From contig OX388345.1 of assembly GCA_947579665.1 (NCBI GenBank), positions 65,091,454 through 65,155,453 on the forward strand: a DNA stretch of 64,000 nucleotides, given 5' to 3'. The notes under the pieces are model-generated. The model was not told the DNA's origin. It searched no databases and saw only the letters and a program-made list of their open reading frames with translations. Below, piece after piece: positions 47,301 through 60,415 of this stretch. How positions within the stretch are numbered: the first letter of the stretch is position 1; every line of letters begins with the position of its first letter. Source of the stretch: Sympetrum striolatum. Lineage: Eukaryota; Arthropoda; Insecta; Odonata; Libellulidae. The position numbers and the translations under genes are program-made.

Positions 47301-50300
47301 TTCCGATTGTATCTGTAAACAAATTCGAAGGCTGCGGATTACTGGATGGCTTAAATAAGAATTTGTGGTCCTATTCAATACCAGCAAAAGGTATACTGCT
47401 CCTCCAAGCGAGGAGTGTTATAGGCTTCCTCGTCTTGTGATTTTTGGGATAGCTCACGCCCTATATACAAATCAGTATCGTATGAGAATAAATAAAAAAT
47501 ATCTGCACTTACAAAACAGATCGTTATTAAATGTTCTCAAGGATTACAAGATATGAGATTGAATTTTCTATCCTCTCCAGCCGCATTTTATACCATTATC
47601 ATTCTAACGAATATCCAAAAGTCTTAACGCGTTCTCTTAGTAAGATATGACTCTAGTGACTTTTCAACTGAACAGAATTAACTATTAATTAAATTAGCAG
47701 AGCTCAACAGAATTAAGTTTTCGTCTTGCGAATCAATATCTTCGATCCAATTTTTTTCCAGCGCAGTGGTGATTGGTTTGATTGTATATTAGGCCCTGAT
47801 CTTATTTTCTTAGTCAATTCGCATCTTAGGCATGCAAAATTAAAACAGTTCAATAAAAAAATGCGTGAGCATTGAGAATAAAACGCAACGTGAACCAAAA
47901 GTTGCTAATAATTTCAATGACGTAAATATAATGTATAGTCCTTCTTTTTATTCTAAGCTATGGTTATTATAACCAATTCAATGCTCTATTGCCAATACAA
48001 GTAGAAAAAGTATGGCTGTCATTAAAAAATATTGAAATACTAACGAATCTTCAATTTATCAAAGAAATATGATCGAAATCCATCTTTAAATAAATAAATA
48101 CGCGTTACTTTTTCACCATTCCAAAAATATATAAATAGTCGACCATGATTCCGGAATATACATACCAGAGGCGAGGGACCTTTTCTAACCCACTTTTTCC
48201 ACTCCATAGAGTGAATGCCCTTAAATCAATGCCAACTATAAATGCATTTGCGGAATAGAAAAATAATCACAAATGATTTTACTGAAATACTAGAACTATG
48301 TCACTTATAATTAACTATTGTTACATTAATATCCGAAAATAATCCTATAAAAAGTATAAGAGTTTAACTGTATGTGTTAAAACGACGTTTGAACTGAAAT
48401 GACTCACAAATAAAGAAACATGAGTTTTTGAAATGCCTCATTAGAGAATGAAATGCAATTGCTGATGGATAAATAAGACAGACCCTAATATGACCCAAGA
48501 ATACCCTAAATTGATACCTCCATGTGTCAATTAGACCAATTCAAGAGTCTCGTTACTCCACGCAATAACTCTTCAGACAAACTCGCCATAATCCCGAGGT
48601 GTTTACATGTATAGCCTGCAAGAACAAGCAGCTAATTTGCAGCCTTGATCCTGACCCACGAACAAAGCGACGGCAGCGGTTCAAGCTGCTGCTTAACCTC
48701 ACAAAGTGGCCAAAACGTGGACGCCAAAATTCCCTCCTCCTTATTCCCTTTTCTTCCAATTGGCAAAGATACATTAATCAACGATCCTTGAAGATCTCGG
48801 AGATAGTATAAACACGATCAGGACCAGATGAATGGTGCGATGATAATCACTCTCACTAACTCGATACGAGTCGACAAAACACTAGTGATTGCATCCTCAA
48901 GTCTGGAAAACGACATGTGGACAGCAGTATTATACCAACTGCCAATCAGTAGTTTTATGGTTTGTATTATGAGAAATATTGTGCAGACAGAATCCGGGCC
49001 GTGACTTCATGGTAAGTCTCCATCACGAAAAAATGAAAAGATTACCTAATTAACGACAAAAAAAAGTTTTGCGCATTCGAATTTATTATTCCTAAGAAAT
49101 CATAGTACATTCCTACGATCCTCAAAGAACATTGCCCCAAATATCATCGGAAAAAATTATCCTAGCCGTAAGAAATTTATGAGAGCTATGTAAGGCCTTG
49201 CAAATAGCATTAAAATGTGATTAGTAAAAGTTAATCTTTTCATATATCGTGCAATCAACAACAGAAAAATAGTAAATAGTATAGTTTGCAATAAAAAAGT
49301 TCTTTAATTTATGCTAAAACGTTAAACCTTAAATTAAAATTATTCCAATAATTACGTTCCAAACTACCACCTACCATGTTAACTCTGAAATATTTCTTGT
49401 TATTCTTATCATAGAAGTTTCATTAACTTCACTTCCACTTAAAATATACTCGCTTATTTCTGACTTTGCTAAGCTATGTCAAATTCAACATCTTCCTTGG
49501 TTAAAGCAGTGGAAATATGCTAAAATACTTATGAATAATTTTATACGAAGCTGCGAATGGAAACAAACCCAATTCCAAATCAGATCTCAAGGTGAAAACA
49601 AACACTACGTTATAATAACAGACTATATCCTTTAAAAAACATAAATTACAAAAATTATACCTATCACTACATACCCTACCATAAACTAGCATTATTAAAA
49701 CAATGCAAAAGAGATATCAACCCTGATATAAGTATTACCGGTAATGTGCAAAGTTCAGGATGAGATAAAAAATTATTGCACGACACTAAAACTGGCTATT
49801 GAAGCTCTACTAATTACAAATTCATAAAACTGTAAACAAACACCCAATCTAAGTATGCCCTGCTGTACGTAGTTCTTCATTTAAAGACGATATCATTGAA
49901 TTTTAATTCACAAGAACCTTAGGTGACATCAAGTCGCATTGATTAAAGTGCTAGAAATTCCAAGTCTATGAAATAGGGTAGGATCATAGTGTATCCGGGA
50001 AGTGTATAATCTAATAGACAGGATAGACACATAACAGAAATAGAATCTGAGGGGGTCTCTCTCGAACGGGACGGGAAAATACGAGACAGACACATCTGAG
50101 GTTAGCCGTCAACTGACTAGGCCAGAAAAAGAATCACATTGTTGTGGCAACAGGGGCATAGTTTCAATAAGGGTTTTATCTTCCCATCTAAATTTAGGGG
50201 CTTGACTTTATCTATCCTTTAAGTAAACGTTCATAGTAGATTCGATGTAGTTGCTATCTGCTGTTCATAGTCAATTATAGAGACATTTCAAAGCGGTAAA

Positions 50301-51172
50301 ACTCAATAAATACATCATTAACCTAGATATCTGTCATTAGTCTTTCAACATTAATGAAATAACTAGGTAGTCATTGATAATTGATAAACGTCCAGTTGAT
50401 CTAAGGGGAAAAGGCTCCTTCGGAAATCGATGTATGAGTTCATTTCCGTACAAAATTTCGCTATCGAGAGATAGAGCAACATGGCGAATACACAGTGCTC
50501 GCTATATTTAATATATCTGGTGTTGGTGTTAGTAAATATGACGTTTGTCAGAATAAATTTATCAAGATTGCCCTCCAAACAGCATAAACAGAAACTATAC
50601 AAAACCTCTTAGCGAATTTACACAGAATATGACAATTCAATTTAAATTCGGCGGAAGGTAAATACTGATCAGCGATTTTTGGAATAACTCATTAGAAAAG
50701 TATAAGATTGATTTCCTGCAATAGTCACGAGTAATTCACGGGACCTTCAAATCTTCCTGATCATTATGGTAAAACTGAAATTTTGTGAAATATATAGAAG
50801 ATAATATATAGCTAGACTAAACTAAAATGAATGAAACATAGTAATATTCTTAAAAGTTTCACTAAGGAATACCATAACTTTATTGAACTAAGCATAAGTA
50901 TATCAAGTTACACCAATTATAAGTCGCGTAACCGATGGAAGCATATCGAAAAGGAGATTGATTGAGAACTTTCTGACTAAGTAAATGACTTTGGAATTCC
51001 AATAAACAAAGAGCCTAATCTATAAGAGAAATCTTAGCGCCGCAAGGAAATAATCTCTAAAACAATATTCGGCTAACAGTTCAATATCTCGGCTAAAAGA
51101 CCAGGTTTAGCTATGTATGATGACGTTCATGAACCCCCGTATCTGATGGAAATAATTGATTCTAAATTATTT
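44336..51172. other. Non-coding stretch
   Basis: It contains the possible promoter at 45.8 kb, a GC-rich block at 46830-47060 and a minus-strand 62-codon frame at 45421-45609 ending near a donor-like GTAAGT (about 45495). None has enough support for a gene call. Confidence 0.35.
45778..45860 (+). promoter_or_regulatory. Possible TATA promoter with AP-1/CRE-like site
   Basis: TGACGTGAGTCA (about 45779-45790) merges a CRE half-site with a perfect TGAGTCA AP-1 core. About 35 bp further is CTATAAATA (about 45821-45829), and a TTCAGA initiator-like hexamer sits roughly 30 bp after that. The arrangement is that of a TATA core promoter, but no plus-strand exon downstream supports it. TGACGTGAGT could equally read as a splice donor. 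Confidence 0.22.
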
Positions 51173-51350
51173 GGCAGACTTTGTGGAAAGATATACGTAC
51201 TGAAGAGTGGAGAAAAACTCATATATCCACACTAAGTTTTTATTTACTCGACCGGTTTCGGTTACACAGAATCATAAGGTCGAAGATGGCTGTGTAGCCA
51301 AAACCGCTCGACTAAATAAAAAAGTGTACATAATACTAAGTTTTTATTTA
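51173..51350. mobile_element. Fold-back element related to the 41.4-kb copy
   Basis: The left arm TTTATTTACTCGACCGGTTTCGG..ACACAG (51239-51269) pairs with 51290-51320 with about four mismatches. The loop contains GTCGAAGATGGC, similar to the CTGA(T/A)GATGGC that precedes the GAAACCGGTC box in this kind of repeat. ACTTTGTGGAAAGAT at 51177 is the dispersed upstream motif. The 18-bp ACTAAGTTTTTATTTACT occurs at both 51231 and 51336 as a direct repeat around the right side. Confidence 0.65.
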
Positions 51351-54300
51351 CTTTAAGAATGCTATTGAATTATCAGGAAGCGGAATATATGGCTAATTCT
51401 CGAACTCTGATAGTGTTTCATTATTATATTTACAATCAGCATTGATTAAAAGGGATCCATCACAAGTTCCCTTCACAGTAAATCATGATGTATTTCTTTG
51501 CTCAATTGAAAGTCAACACTCATTCTAAAACTTCAAGAACTTGAGGAGACATTGAATTGGAAGAAACAAGCAAACTCCACGACTATTTGTACTCGATTAA
51601 GTTGTGTAACACTCGCTCCTATTGGTATCCAGAGGTTCGCTCCGCATTGTAGAAAGTTCAGGGAAAGTGGGCGATGCTTTAATAGACGAAGGGCCGCATT
51701 GTTACTGAGGCCGTTGTAACCGAGCATAGAAACAGAGGGAATACGTCATAGGGTATGAGTAAAAATGGGGCGACGTAACCAACTGATGCGTAGGATTCAC
51801 TTCGGATGCTGTTTCAGGTTTTGGTGCGAGAATTAAAAGGGATGGAAATTCCAGTGCGAGACCAAGGTTTTAGGTGTAGCACCATTATATCGTCTCCGAG
51901 CATTTGGCTCGTTCTCTTAAAGGCTGTGAGTTCGATCAGATTTAACTTAGACTGGAAAGGCGCCAGTACGCCCACTGCGGGTGGCAGTGCGTGCAGTTGC
52001 CGCCCCACTGCCAAATCCCCTCGCCCACCCTCCAGTTGGTAAATATGCTGGCTTTTAACGCCGCGAGACTGAAGGCTTCGAGGAAATATTTAATAACCGA
52101 CGGTATTTCGAGTTTACGTTTACGACTTGGTGCGCAAGTGCTCTCGGTCGTTTATTGCGTTGTCCAATCACGAAAGGAGCGATAAATTTCAATGCATTGT
52201 AAATTTCACCAAGAAAAACTTGATGAGATGCCGCGTTATAGTTTGTAAAATCTCTTTTACAAATAAAATATTTTTTGATAAAAATTAAATACAGGGCCAT
52301 GGATTTAGTTTGTGCTCTCATATTGTCGAAGCACGGATTCTTTCATTATGAATTTTTAACGTAAACCGACTACTAACGTTTACCGACTGAACGCACTTGA
52401 GAAACATACAAACTATAAAATTACAGCACTGCCGACTTCTTTAGGATCTGGGTACCGAGGAAAAGGACGAAGTCAGAGTGGAAGCTACAGATTTCAAGAT
52501 TCCTTAAAATTTGAAAGGGACAACACCAACTTAAGACCAACGGACATTTGAAATAATCGGTTTTTCAATATATAAATTGAAACATATTGCTGAATTGAAA
52601 CGAGCAATAAAAAATTTTAGGAACAAAGAATATTTCCAAAAGATGTCTCCCAAGATAAATCTAAAGAAAAAAGTCGACCAAGGAAAAGAAGGAAATAAAA
52701 ATTGACACCGGAACAGGTTCTCACGCTACTTCATGGAAGAAAATTACAAGAAACCCTTCACACTCAAATGGTTTAATGGAAGAAATATCCATTGCATAAT
52801 TACACTTGCACTTAACAGAGACAACGGCTAAGTCACAATATTTCGTCTGGATATTTTTTCTCCGCAATTAGTTTGTTAGCCCAGACGACGATTCAACGAA
52901 TTATTCGACACCTGAAAACCTTGAATGCTCAAATCGTAGAACAAGGAAGAATATTGAATGTAAATCCCATGAATGAGAAACTCTTATTAATCGGCGAGAA
53001 AAGAAAGAATAAAATTTGCAAGGAAAAACATTCTATTAAAGGTATAATCTGGTAAGAGAATATCTGATTAGAGTGGCTGTGAAAAAATCATGAGGGCTTT
53101 AAAGGTATTTATGGTATAATATTGTATCTTTGATAAATCCAACAGATGATTCCTTTGGTGATTCTATGGATGATTTCGTCGAAAAAACTTAACTTATTGT
53201 CATTTAAGAGGAACGGAGGGAGACTACCGAATGATGATAACCAAGACTTGCAATTATCTAAATTTCTACAGTAACATGCACCTCAATATAATACAATTGA
53301 TATGAATATTTTAGGAAGTACCGTATGCTTTAAACGTTATATTATATTTATTAGGTAAATTATATATTATAAATCAATATCTATATTTTGAAAGGTGGGT
53401 GAAATTAATTCTTTTCGTGACTCAACAACTAAGGTCTTTCACAAATATCTTAAAATAAACTATTGTTTCGGAATACTGGATTTGATGAAGTATCGTTTTT
53501 TTTCAATGATCAGTGGAACGAGGAAGCATACCATCTTGCTAATTGACGGAAGTTTCAGTAATAATTCTACAGACTCTTACAGGGCCTATGACCCAAGAAA
53601 ATCGTGCAATGTAATTTAATTAATTTTTCTTCTTTTGTTATTGGTAATACGCGGATGCTTGAATGGTGAAAAGGTGAAAAAAGTCACAAGCAAGTAGTTA
53701 CCAAGCAAGAGCTTGATATGTTTGTTCTATCTAGGTTTAGTGTGAAATGAAAAAAACGAAACAAACGTTCGAACGCTAAAAACAACTCTGCGTTGAGACA
53801 GTCTATAAGAGCAGACTTTGCACTTGGGACATTTGATGCAATACGGTGGGATTAAAGAAAGACTCCCACAGAAAAATCCTATTATTTGATTTGCAAAAAT
53901 AGAAATATAGTAGTAAGAAAACTTTATTGGAAAAAATAGAAAAAGCAACATATAGACTCGGTGTGAATTACAGAACTCAAGGGGAGGTACTAATGGCGTG
54001 GGATGATCCGTCAAGTTTTCTTAAATTTCGGTTTCCATCTTTTTTTAATCAGATTACCGCCCTCGGAAAATTTGGGTGCCAAGAACTCCACTTTGATCTT
54101 CTTTCTGCTGACTTAATGGTATGAATCCGTGCTCGCGGCGTTTGGAAGCGATGATTTACGCACTGCAAGGATTGTGTGCAGCTAGAAACCGATTAATTAC
54201 GAATATCGTAACTTAAGTCTCTCATGACTACGGATTCTGGATAAATGCCTGACTACACCTGAGAAGTTGACAATCTTTATTTATGGCTCGTAAGCAAACA

Positions 54301-55240
54301 GGGATGAAGAAAATATGACACCACACGGGAAGAAAATATGCTCAAAAAGAGATTATGTAGTAATTTTGGCGTATGTATAAACCTTAATTTAATTTCAGAA
54401 GTGTGAGAGACAATTAAATTAAGGCGTTCATGCGTATTTGCTACGTAAAGGACGATTTAGCCGTTAGATGAACCTCATTTAGAGAAGGGTCTCGGGTGAA
54501 TCTCATTTAGGAGTGACTTAAATCCCATCGCGTACTGTATCTATACTCGGAAACTGCAGCAATTTAAACTACAAAAAAATACTCATTATAGAATTCTACA
54601 GTTTGCAACTATTTATGTTAAAGTCATTAATCAATACTAAACCAAATTATCTTCTAAATAAAAGTATATAATCAATTTTTCTCTTTTTTAATTGCAAATT
54701 GAATATTTACATCTAAAGTGAATGAGGTGATGGCAATAGGATGAACAATAGATACTGGAGAGCCACAAGCATCCGTCAGGTCTATGGATAGGTAGGTACA
54801 GAACTTAATGTGTTATTATATTCTCTATTTATTAAATGCTTATTGAGAATGACTCAATGTAGATAAGAGAGATCTACCTACAACATAACGTTATTGCAAC
54901 TACCATATTTAATCATGTGGCTAACTCTTAAAATAAACTTTTGAGTACAAAATATTGATTCGAACTCCAATCAAACCCCATTTGAAACTTTAGCAAGAAG
55001 AGAAAAGCATTTAAGGGGTTCAAAAAGAGAGTAGCTGCAATAGTTCAGAAGTTTCCAGGCTTCTTCGTGTTTCATAGTAACATAAAGGCGAACATTTTCG
55101 TTTAGACGTAAGTAAGACGAAGGTAAAGGCATAAGAATGGAAATGTTAAACTTTGATTTGATAGAGACAATAAATTTTGGATGTTCTCGAGAAAATAATT
55201 TGACATAAAATGTATGCATTCTAATTGTTACTGTTAAAAA
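51351..55240. other. Non-coding stretch
   Basis: A GC-rich patch at 51940-52050 follows an acceptor-like GTTTCAG (51817) and ends near a weak donor, but the frame through it (to SCRPTAKSPRPPS) is not convincing. The rest is AT-rich with nothing recognised. Confidence 0.35.
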
Positions 55241-55242
55241 TA

Positions 55243-55555
55243 CAGTAGCACTCCAATTATCAGAACTCCGTCAATCCGAATCGCTTTAGGACACCATCTC
55301 ATATAGCAGTTCTAAATTCGCTGACGTGGTATGCATAATGGTAGAAACCAAATAGACCTGCCAACATGCCAAAGTGTTACCATTTTTTAAATAAATTAAT
55401 ACATAGATCTTTTCTATACTATATATGTAGTTTTTCCTCCCGTTTTCAATGTACATACAGAAGTTAATTAATTATCCGAATTTTCGATTATCCGAATTTT
55501 TGATTATCCGAATGGGGTCCGGTCCCAATTGATTCGGATAATTGGAGTTCTACTG
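55243..55555. mobile_element. pogo/Tigger-type MITE
   Basis: CAGTAGCACTCCAATTATC and the inverse of GATAATTGGAGTTCTACTG are terminal inverted repeats, flanked by TA on both sides (55241-55242, 55556-55557). CAGTAGAACTCCAATTATCCGAA-like termini are typical of the pogo group of Tc1/mariner. Near the right end GATTATCCGAATTTT is tandemly repeated three times. The 313-bp element has no coding capacity. Confidence 0.85.
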
Positions 55556-55806
55556 TACATGGATTTTTTCCGGTATTTCTGTTGAGCTACCATTCGTAGA
55601 TAATTATTCGTGAGCTAGATTCCCTTAATCCTCCAAATAGAAGGTTTAATGGTCCATAATCTCGAATTGTTTTACAAAAACCACGAATATAAAAGTAAAA
55701 TACAGGTCAACAATGCTTGGCACGCGAAATTAACAATCGGGAAGCAAATTGGAAAGAATTCGTAAATTGGTCATCGAACCTATTTCTGCGTGATTCATTT
55801 CTACAG

Positions 55807-55861
55807 ATTAGGTGAAAATTACGCGTTGGGTGCTAAGTCAGCTAAAAGGGCGTGGAGACAG
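55807..55861 (+). CDS. Candidate 55-nt internal exon, plus strand
   Basis: The acceptor TTCATTTCTACAG (ending 55806) and the donor ACAG|GTGAGT (donor from 55862) both match consensus well. Only one of the three frames is open; after one base it reads LGENYALGAKSAKRAWRQ and ends at phase 0. No partner exon on the plus strand was found nearby, so this may be chance. The product is not recognised. Confidence 0.22.
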
Positions 55862-55934
55862 GTGAGTTGGACACGCAGATCATGACTCACGCGAAGCTCC
55901 ATTGGCGCGGATACATCAAGTAATTGCCATAGAT

Positions 55935-55990
55935 CAGGGGTCAGCAACCCGTGGCATAGAATTTTCTTGGAAAACCCAAAGAGGAGCATT
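55935..55990. mobile_element. Solo hAT-like end
   Basis: CAGGGGTCAGCAACCCGTGG at 55935 matches hAT-type termini, including the hAT MITE at 42.2 kb. No inverted partner is visible in the following kilobase, so this is a broken copy. Confidence 0.4.
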
Positions 55991-58900
55991 CTACCCAGTC
56001 CTAGCGTTATATCAACACATAATGAAAATTATAGATGCTTGATGTAGATATAGAATTTTAGATACTGATATAGCTGTTTCTCTCTAGAAGTTATTGTGGG
56101 GTAAATTAAACACTAAAGGCTTATAGTATTATTTCGGTTACTCAATGCTTCATCTAGGATAGGTATTGACAGGTGTACGACCAAATGCTTCATAATACTA
56201 AAAATTAGCTAATCAATTGTAGATTGGAAGAATAATGCTAAGTATCCGCGTTAAATAGATTGATCAACGGAATAGAAATCAAATTCTTAGTTAAAGAATC
56301 TCAATTAAATGAGTTAAATTGAATTATCAACTATTAAAATAAATGGAATTAATTGAATTATATAGCAATCTCGTAAATATAGAAACCTCTCACAAATCAT
56401 TAAAATCTCAAGTCCAGCAATCAATTAGTAATGGCGAGAAAGTAAAATATTATTTAGGCTATGGAAACTAATTTTTGTAGTTTAAATTTGAGCAGAGTCG
56501 CTAATGCAGATTAATCAGCGAAAATTATACCTGGCCCGCAAAATTCACTCATTACTATAAATAACCGTATCAATATCCGTCGTATTCGGATATTTTTTTC
56601 CTTTTTCCCTTTTTTACTCCTTTCGTTTCAAAAGAATTCAATGTGGTAAGAGTACATTCAGAATCACACTAATTCTGTAAGAATCCTTTTTAAAAAAGCT
56701 TTTCTCAATATGTGAGAACCATCGTTTAAACTTAGAAGCAAATACAGCATAATGATGAAAGAAGGAAGCCAAACTTTATACGTATCTACAACTCACAATA
56801 AGAGAAATTCACTTTTTATGGAATAATATATTTTTTAGTTTTCTAAAGAAAGAGCACCTACGAACCAAAATCATCGTCAAACTTGATGCTTCCTTTCCTG
56901 TTTTTATCTTCCTTAATTTTTCCCAGCTAAAACATTGAATATATGTGTTCTTTTTTCTACGCTTCCACCGATTTTTTCTTCTTCTTTTCTCAACCAGGCT
57001 TCCATTACCCTCAAATCCATTAAGCTCATAGCCATTCTTTTATTTTCCCCATCTTTCGACTCCTTTAACCCTCCCCCCAAGAATTCATTCGAACGAAACC
57101 CGAACCGATTTCCAGAAAATAAAGGAGTATCTTGGCTATTAAGACGGTCCATTGCCAAGCAGGTAAAAATAGACGTTTTAGAAATTTCAAAATATTATTT
57201 TCCTCGCGGTCCGCAACCTTGTGGGCGGAAGATAATTTTCGCCTGGTTTCCCCGTTGGCTCCGCCGCAGGAAGACAACTGAGGTCGCGAAGTTTTATAAA
57301 GCCGTCGCTTTGTCCAACGAGACAGCGTCTTCCGCGTTATTCTGCTCACCTTCCAGTTTTATTTATGCCAATCGATAAGGCCAATTAGCTTGATTTAATA
57401 GGATCTGAAACCACATTCCGACCACTAGAATAAACAGATTGAAATACGAGGAATGATATTATTTAAAACAAATCGAATCATTAATCATTCAGATAAAAGG
57501 CAATTAAAATTCTTAAATAATCATTATTTAACATTAATAACTATACCTTAAAATTCATACTTTTATCAAGATATCAAGTTTCGCAGATATGGATAGTAGT
57601 ATTGCTATAATGTAAGTGCTTCGACAGCTTAGGTTATTTCTCACAATGCTACCATCGGGAGCAGATATCAGATGTGGGATTGTTACTAAATTGGATTTGA
57701 AGAAGTATAGTGAAGAGTTCTCGAAAGAAAAATATCTGTTAATAAGACATGCCTTAATCTCAGAAAATCGTCAGTAACATATACGTAACCTATTTGCCTT
57801 CTCTGAATGAGATCTAACATAATTTGAGATCCCTGCCTCATGCATGTTACTATTCCTTTTAAATCCAATCTGTACTTTATTTCATCCCTCGAATGTCAGA
57901 TTTCAAGCTGATAGAGAGCTTATTTAAAAAAACCGCTGCTAAAATTTTTCTCGCACGTTCACTGAAAAAATAACTGACTTTAAATTAAATCTACCTATAT
58001 GACTTGGGCTTAGCAACTGTTATCTAAGCTGCAGTATGTTAACTAGAGACTCTCGAAAATAATATAACATCACTGAGGAGAAGAGTAAACATTCACTTAC
58101 ATTTAAGTCAACCAAGCAGACATTTATAATTTTTAGTCTGTGGAGAAACTGTCGGGAAAGATGGGACTGCAGCAATATGTTAATTATTAACTTCAACCAA
58201 AATTCAGCCTTAAAGATTTTGAAATATATTTAATTTTTAGAGGAAATAATCTGTTTCTCCAAAATAGTGGAGTTAATTCACATAATTTTACACTAAAATT
58301 TGAACCTGGTATTTTTCTAGAGTAATACATTTCTGTTTTCAATGTCGAAGTATCAAGAGTTCGTTTTATATACGAAATTCAGGTAAAATACATTTTTGTC
58401 AGGAGCATTATTGTAAAGGGAAAGAGGAGTATGCTCATCTATATTGGAAATATGAATTACAAGAAATATAAAATCCAAAAATCGCAATAGTGGTAAGTAT
58501 GAAATTAGTTAATTCATTTTCGCATTGACGACAACCAAAAGTCAAACTAATATTTTTCGGCCAAAAATCTGACATCTATAACTATTGACCTTATCTCAAG
58601 GGAATGAAAGCTTTAGAAAGAACACCGGAGACCTAAACCTAACCCTACCTAACGGCTAAATATACAGAGTTTTATTTTTGAAAGTGAACTGTAATACTTC
58701 CGGAATATGCAGGGAGGCAAAATTTCGACGTAGGAAATGGTGAGACATCGGAATTTTTTGTGACGTAAAAATCGCTCGTTCAAGACTGGGAAACTATTAA
58801 TAACTCACTTTTATACATCAGATAACAAGGATAAAGGTAAAAAGTCGACGTAAGTGAAAAATATGTTCGGATTCTAAACCATAGGATTTTCGATTCGATT

Positions 58901-59080
58901 TCATTATACCAATATCGATAAGTGTTATACTTAAGAACATAATAGGTTATCTCCGCAGCAGTAAAAATTCTATTTCCCCTCCTTTTCCCCTACCCAACCT
59001 TCCAATATACAACCACCCTCTTACCCCTCTTTTTCTCTCCTACCGGAGTATTGGGGGTACTCAGGAGATGTCTTATTAGC
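55991..59080. other. Non-coding stretch with a GC-richer patch at 57.1-57.35 kb
   Basis: At 57200-57350 GC content rises, with TTTATAAAG at about 57293 and a minus-strand donor-like GAAG|GTGAGC at about 57350. It could be regulatory. The short frames on both strands here contradict each other and are not called. The truncated SINE lies at 57614-57662. Confidence 0.35.
57614..57662 (-). mobile_element. Truncated copy of the same SINE
   Basis: GTGCTTCGACAGCTTAGGTT and ATTTCTCACAATGCTACCATCGG on the plus strand align with the body of the SINE at 24930-24978 (GTGCTTCGACAGCTAAGGTC..), with a handful of substitutions. The tRNA-like head is missing, as in a 5'-truncated or decayed copy. Confidence 0.65.
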
Positions 59081-60415
59081 TTATGATGACCTTAAGGGTT
59101 GAAACCTTGGTGGTGCATTAAAAATATTGTGGTAAAGGTATAAATGCCCCTTTTTTCATTGTTCTTCACAATGAAGACTTGCCATAAAGTCTTCTTACTA
59201 GATTCTGTGATAGGTTAAATTTTTAGTAGAAAAAAATAAAATTGGTGTTATGAAACATAGATACCTATATAAATTAAGATCAACTGGTACATGAAAATTC
59301 GTTTAATTTCTTTATTTTATGCCATAATGTTTTTTTCGTCATTTTCTCCATATATTATATACACAGACTTCAAAATAATAAAAATATTAAATTAAGATAA
59401 AAAATATGTAAATCAAGATTGAGTGATATATGAAAGCTCTACATTCTCTTATTTAATGTCTTAACTTTTTTGCTTTCCATCATTTCTCCATGTTTTATAG
59501 ATACAAACATGCAAGCCTCTCGGTAGATTCAAGTTCTTCCATAATCCCTGTTAAAATCAATTTCATTCTTTTCTCGGTAACTTTCCCCACCCTTTATGTC
59601 GTCAAACATCTTTGGCCTTTGTAATCACCTCATTCTTTTCCCTTTCAAACTACCGTAGTTTATTGGTATAATATATCAAAGCTATTATACCAGAAAATGT
59701 TGGTAGATTTTTAATCATTCAAAAAGTATAAAAATGTTCACTGAAGTACACAAGTCTCACATCACTTCTTCGAGCATCCGCAGAGACTGAACAAAACAAA
59801 TCGCCACGGATCAGAGACCCACAGCAGCTTCCGCATATCATAAGTGACAAAGGCATAAGTGTCCTCTTTTTTATTCTTTATAATAGAGATCTACCATAAA
59901 TTAGAGACCGGAGAAGTAAAATCTATGATAGATTAAGAAAATTTAATTTAATTTAATTAAAAAAAATAAAGGTGACACGTGAAATAAGATCAATTGATCT
60001 ACCAAAACTCTAAATTCTGTTATTTTATGCCATAACTTTTTTTGTAATTTCTTGTATTATATACATAAAAACATAAGTCTCCCATCTCTATGAAGGATCA
60101 GGTGCCTCAATAATTCCTATTAAAAGCCATTTAATTCGTTTCTAGGTAACTTTCTCCATTCTTTGTCGTCAAGCAACTTTGGCCATTGTAATCACCTCAT
60201 TCTTTTCTCTTGCAAACTACCGTAGTTAATACGTATTATGGATCAGAAAGTATTATACCAGCAACATTTTTTTCGATTTTGAAACATTCGAAAATATTTA
60301 AAAATTTCTCTTGAGTACGCAAACACATCTTCTTCGAACATCCACCGATTGTGAGACTGAACAAGACAAATCGCCACGGATCAGAAAACCGCAGCGGCTT
60401 CCGCATATCACACAG
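59081..60415 (+). repeat. Diverged tandem array with hammerhead-like start
   Basis: 59132-59292 aligns with 59847-60002 (AAGG(T/C)ATAA(A/G)TG.CC.C...CCATAAA.T), and 59514-59846 aligns with 60080-60412 (shared TTTGGCC(T)TTGTAATCACC, TCATTCTTTTC, AAACTACCGTAGTT and CAAATCGCCACGGATCAGA). The first unit is about 715 bp, the second about 565 bp. The first carries an extra internal duplication around 59277-59500. The array opens with TTATGATGACCTTAAGGGTT then GAAACCTTGG, which resembles the 20.7-kb fold-back element. Confidence 0.7.

Noticed and set aside
51818..52038. Plus-strand exon ending in a Ser/Pro-rich segment
   Set aside because: The donor is weak, the frame is low in natural composition, and no partner exon was found.
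56935..57378. 147-codon plus-strand and 94-codon minus-strand frames
   Set aside because: They overlap on opposite strands, have no recognised motif and lie in a GC-richer patch where long frames arise by composition.
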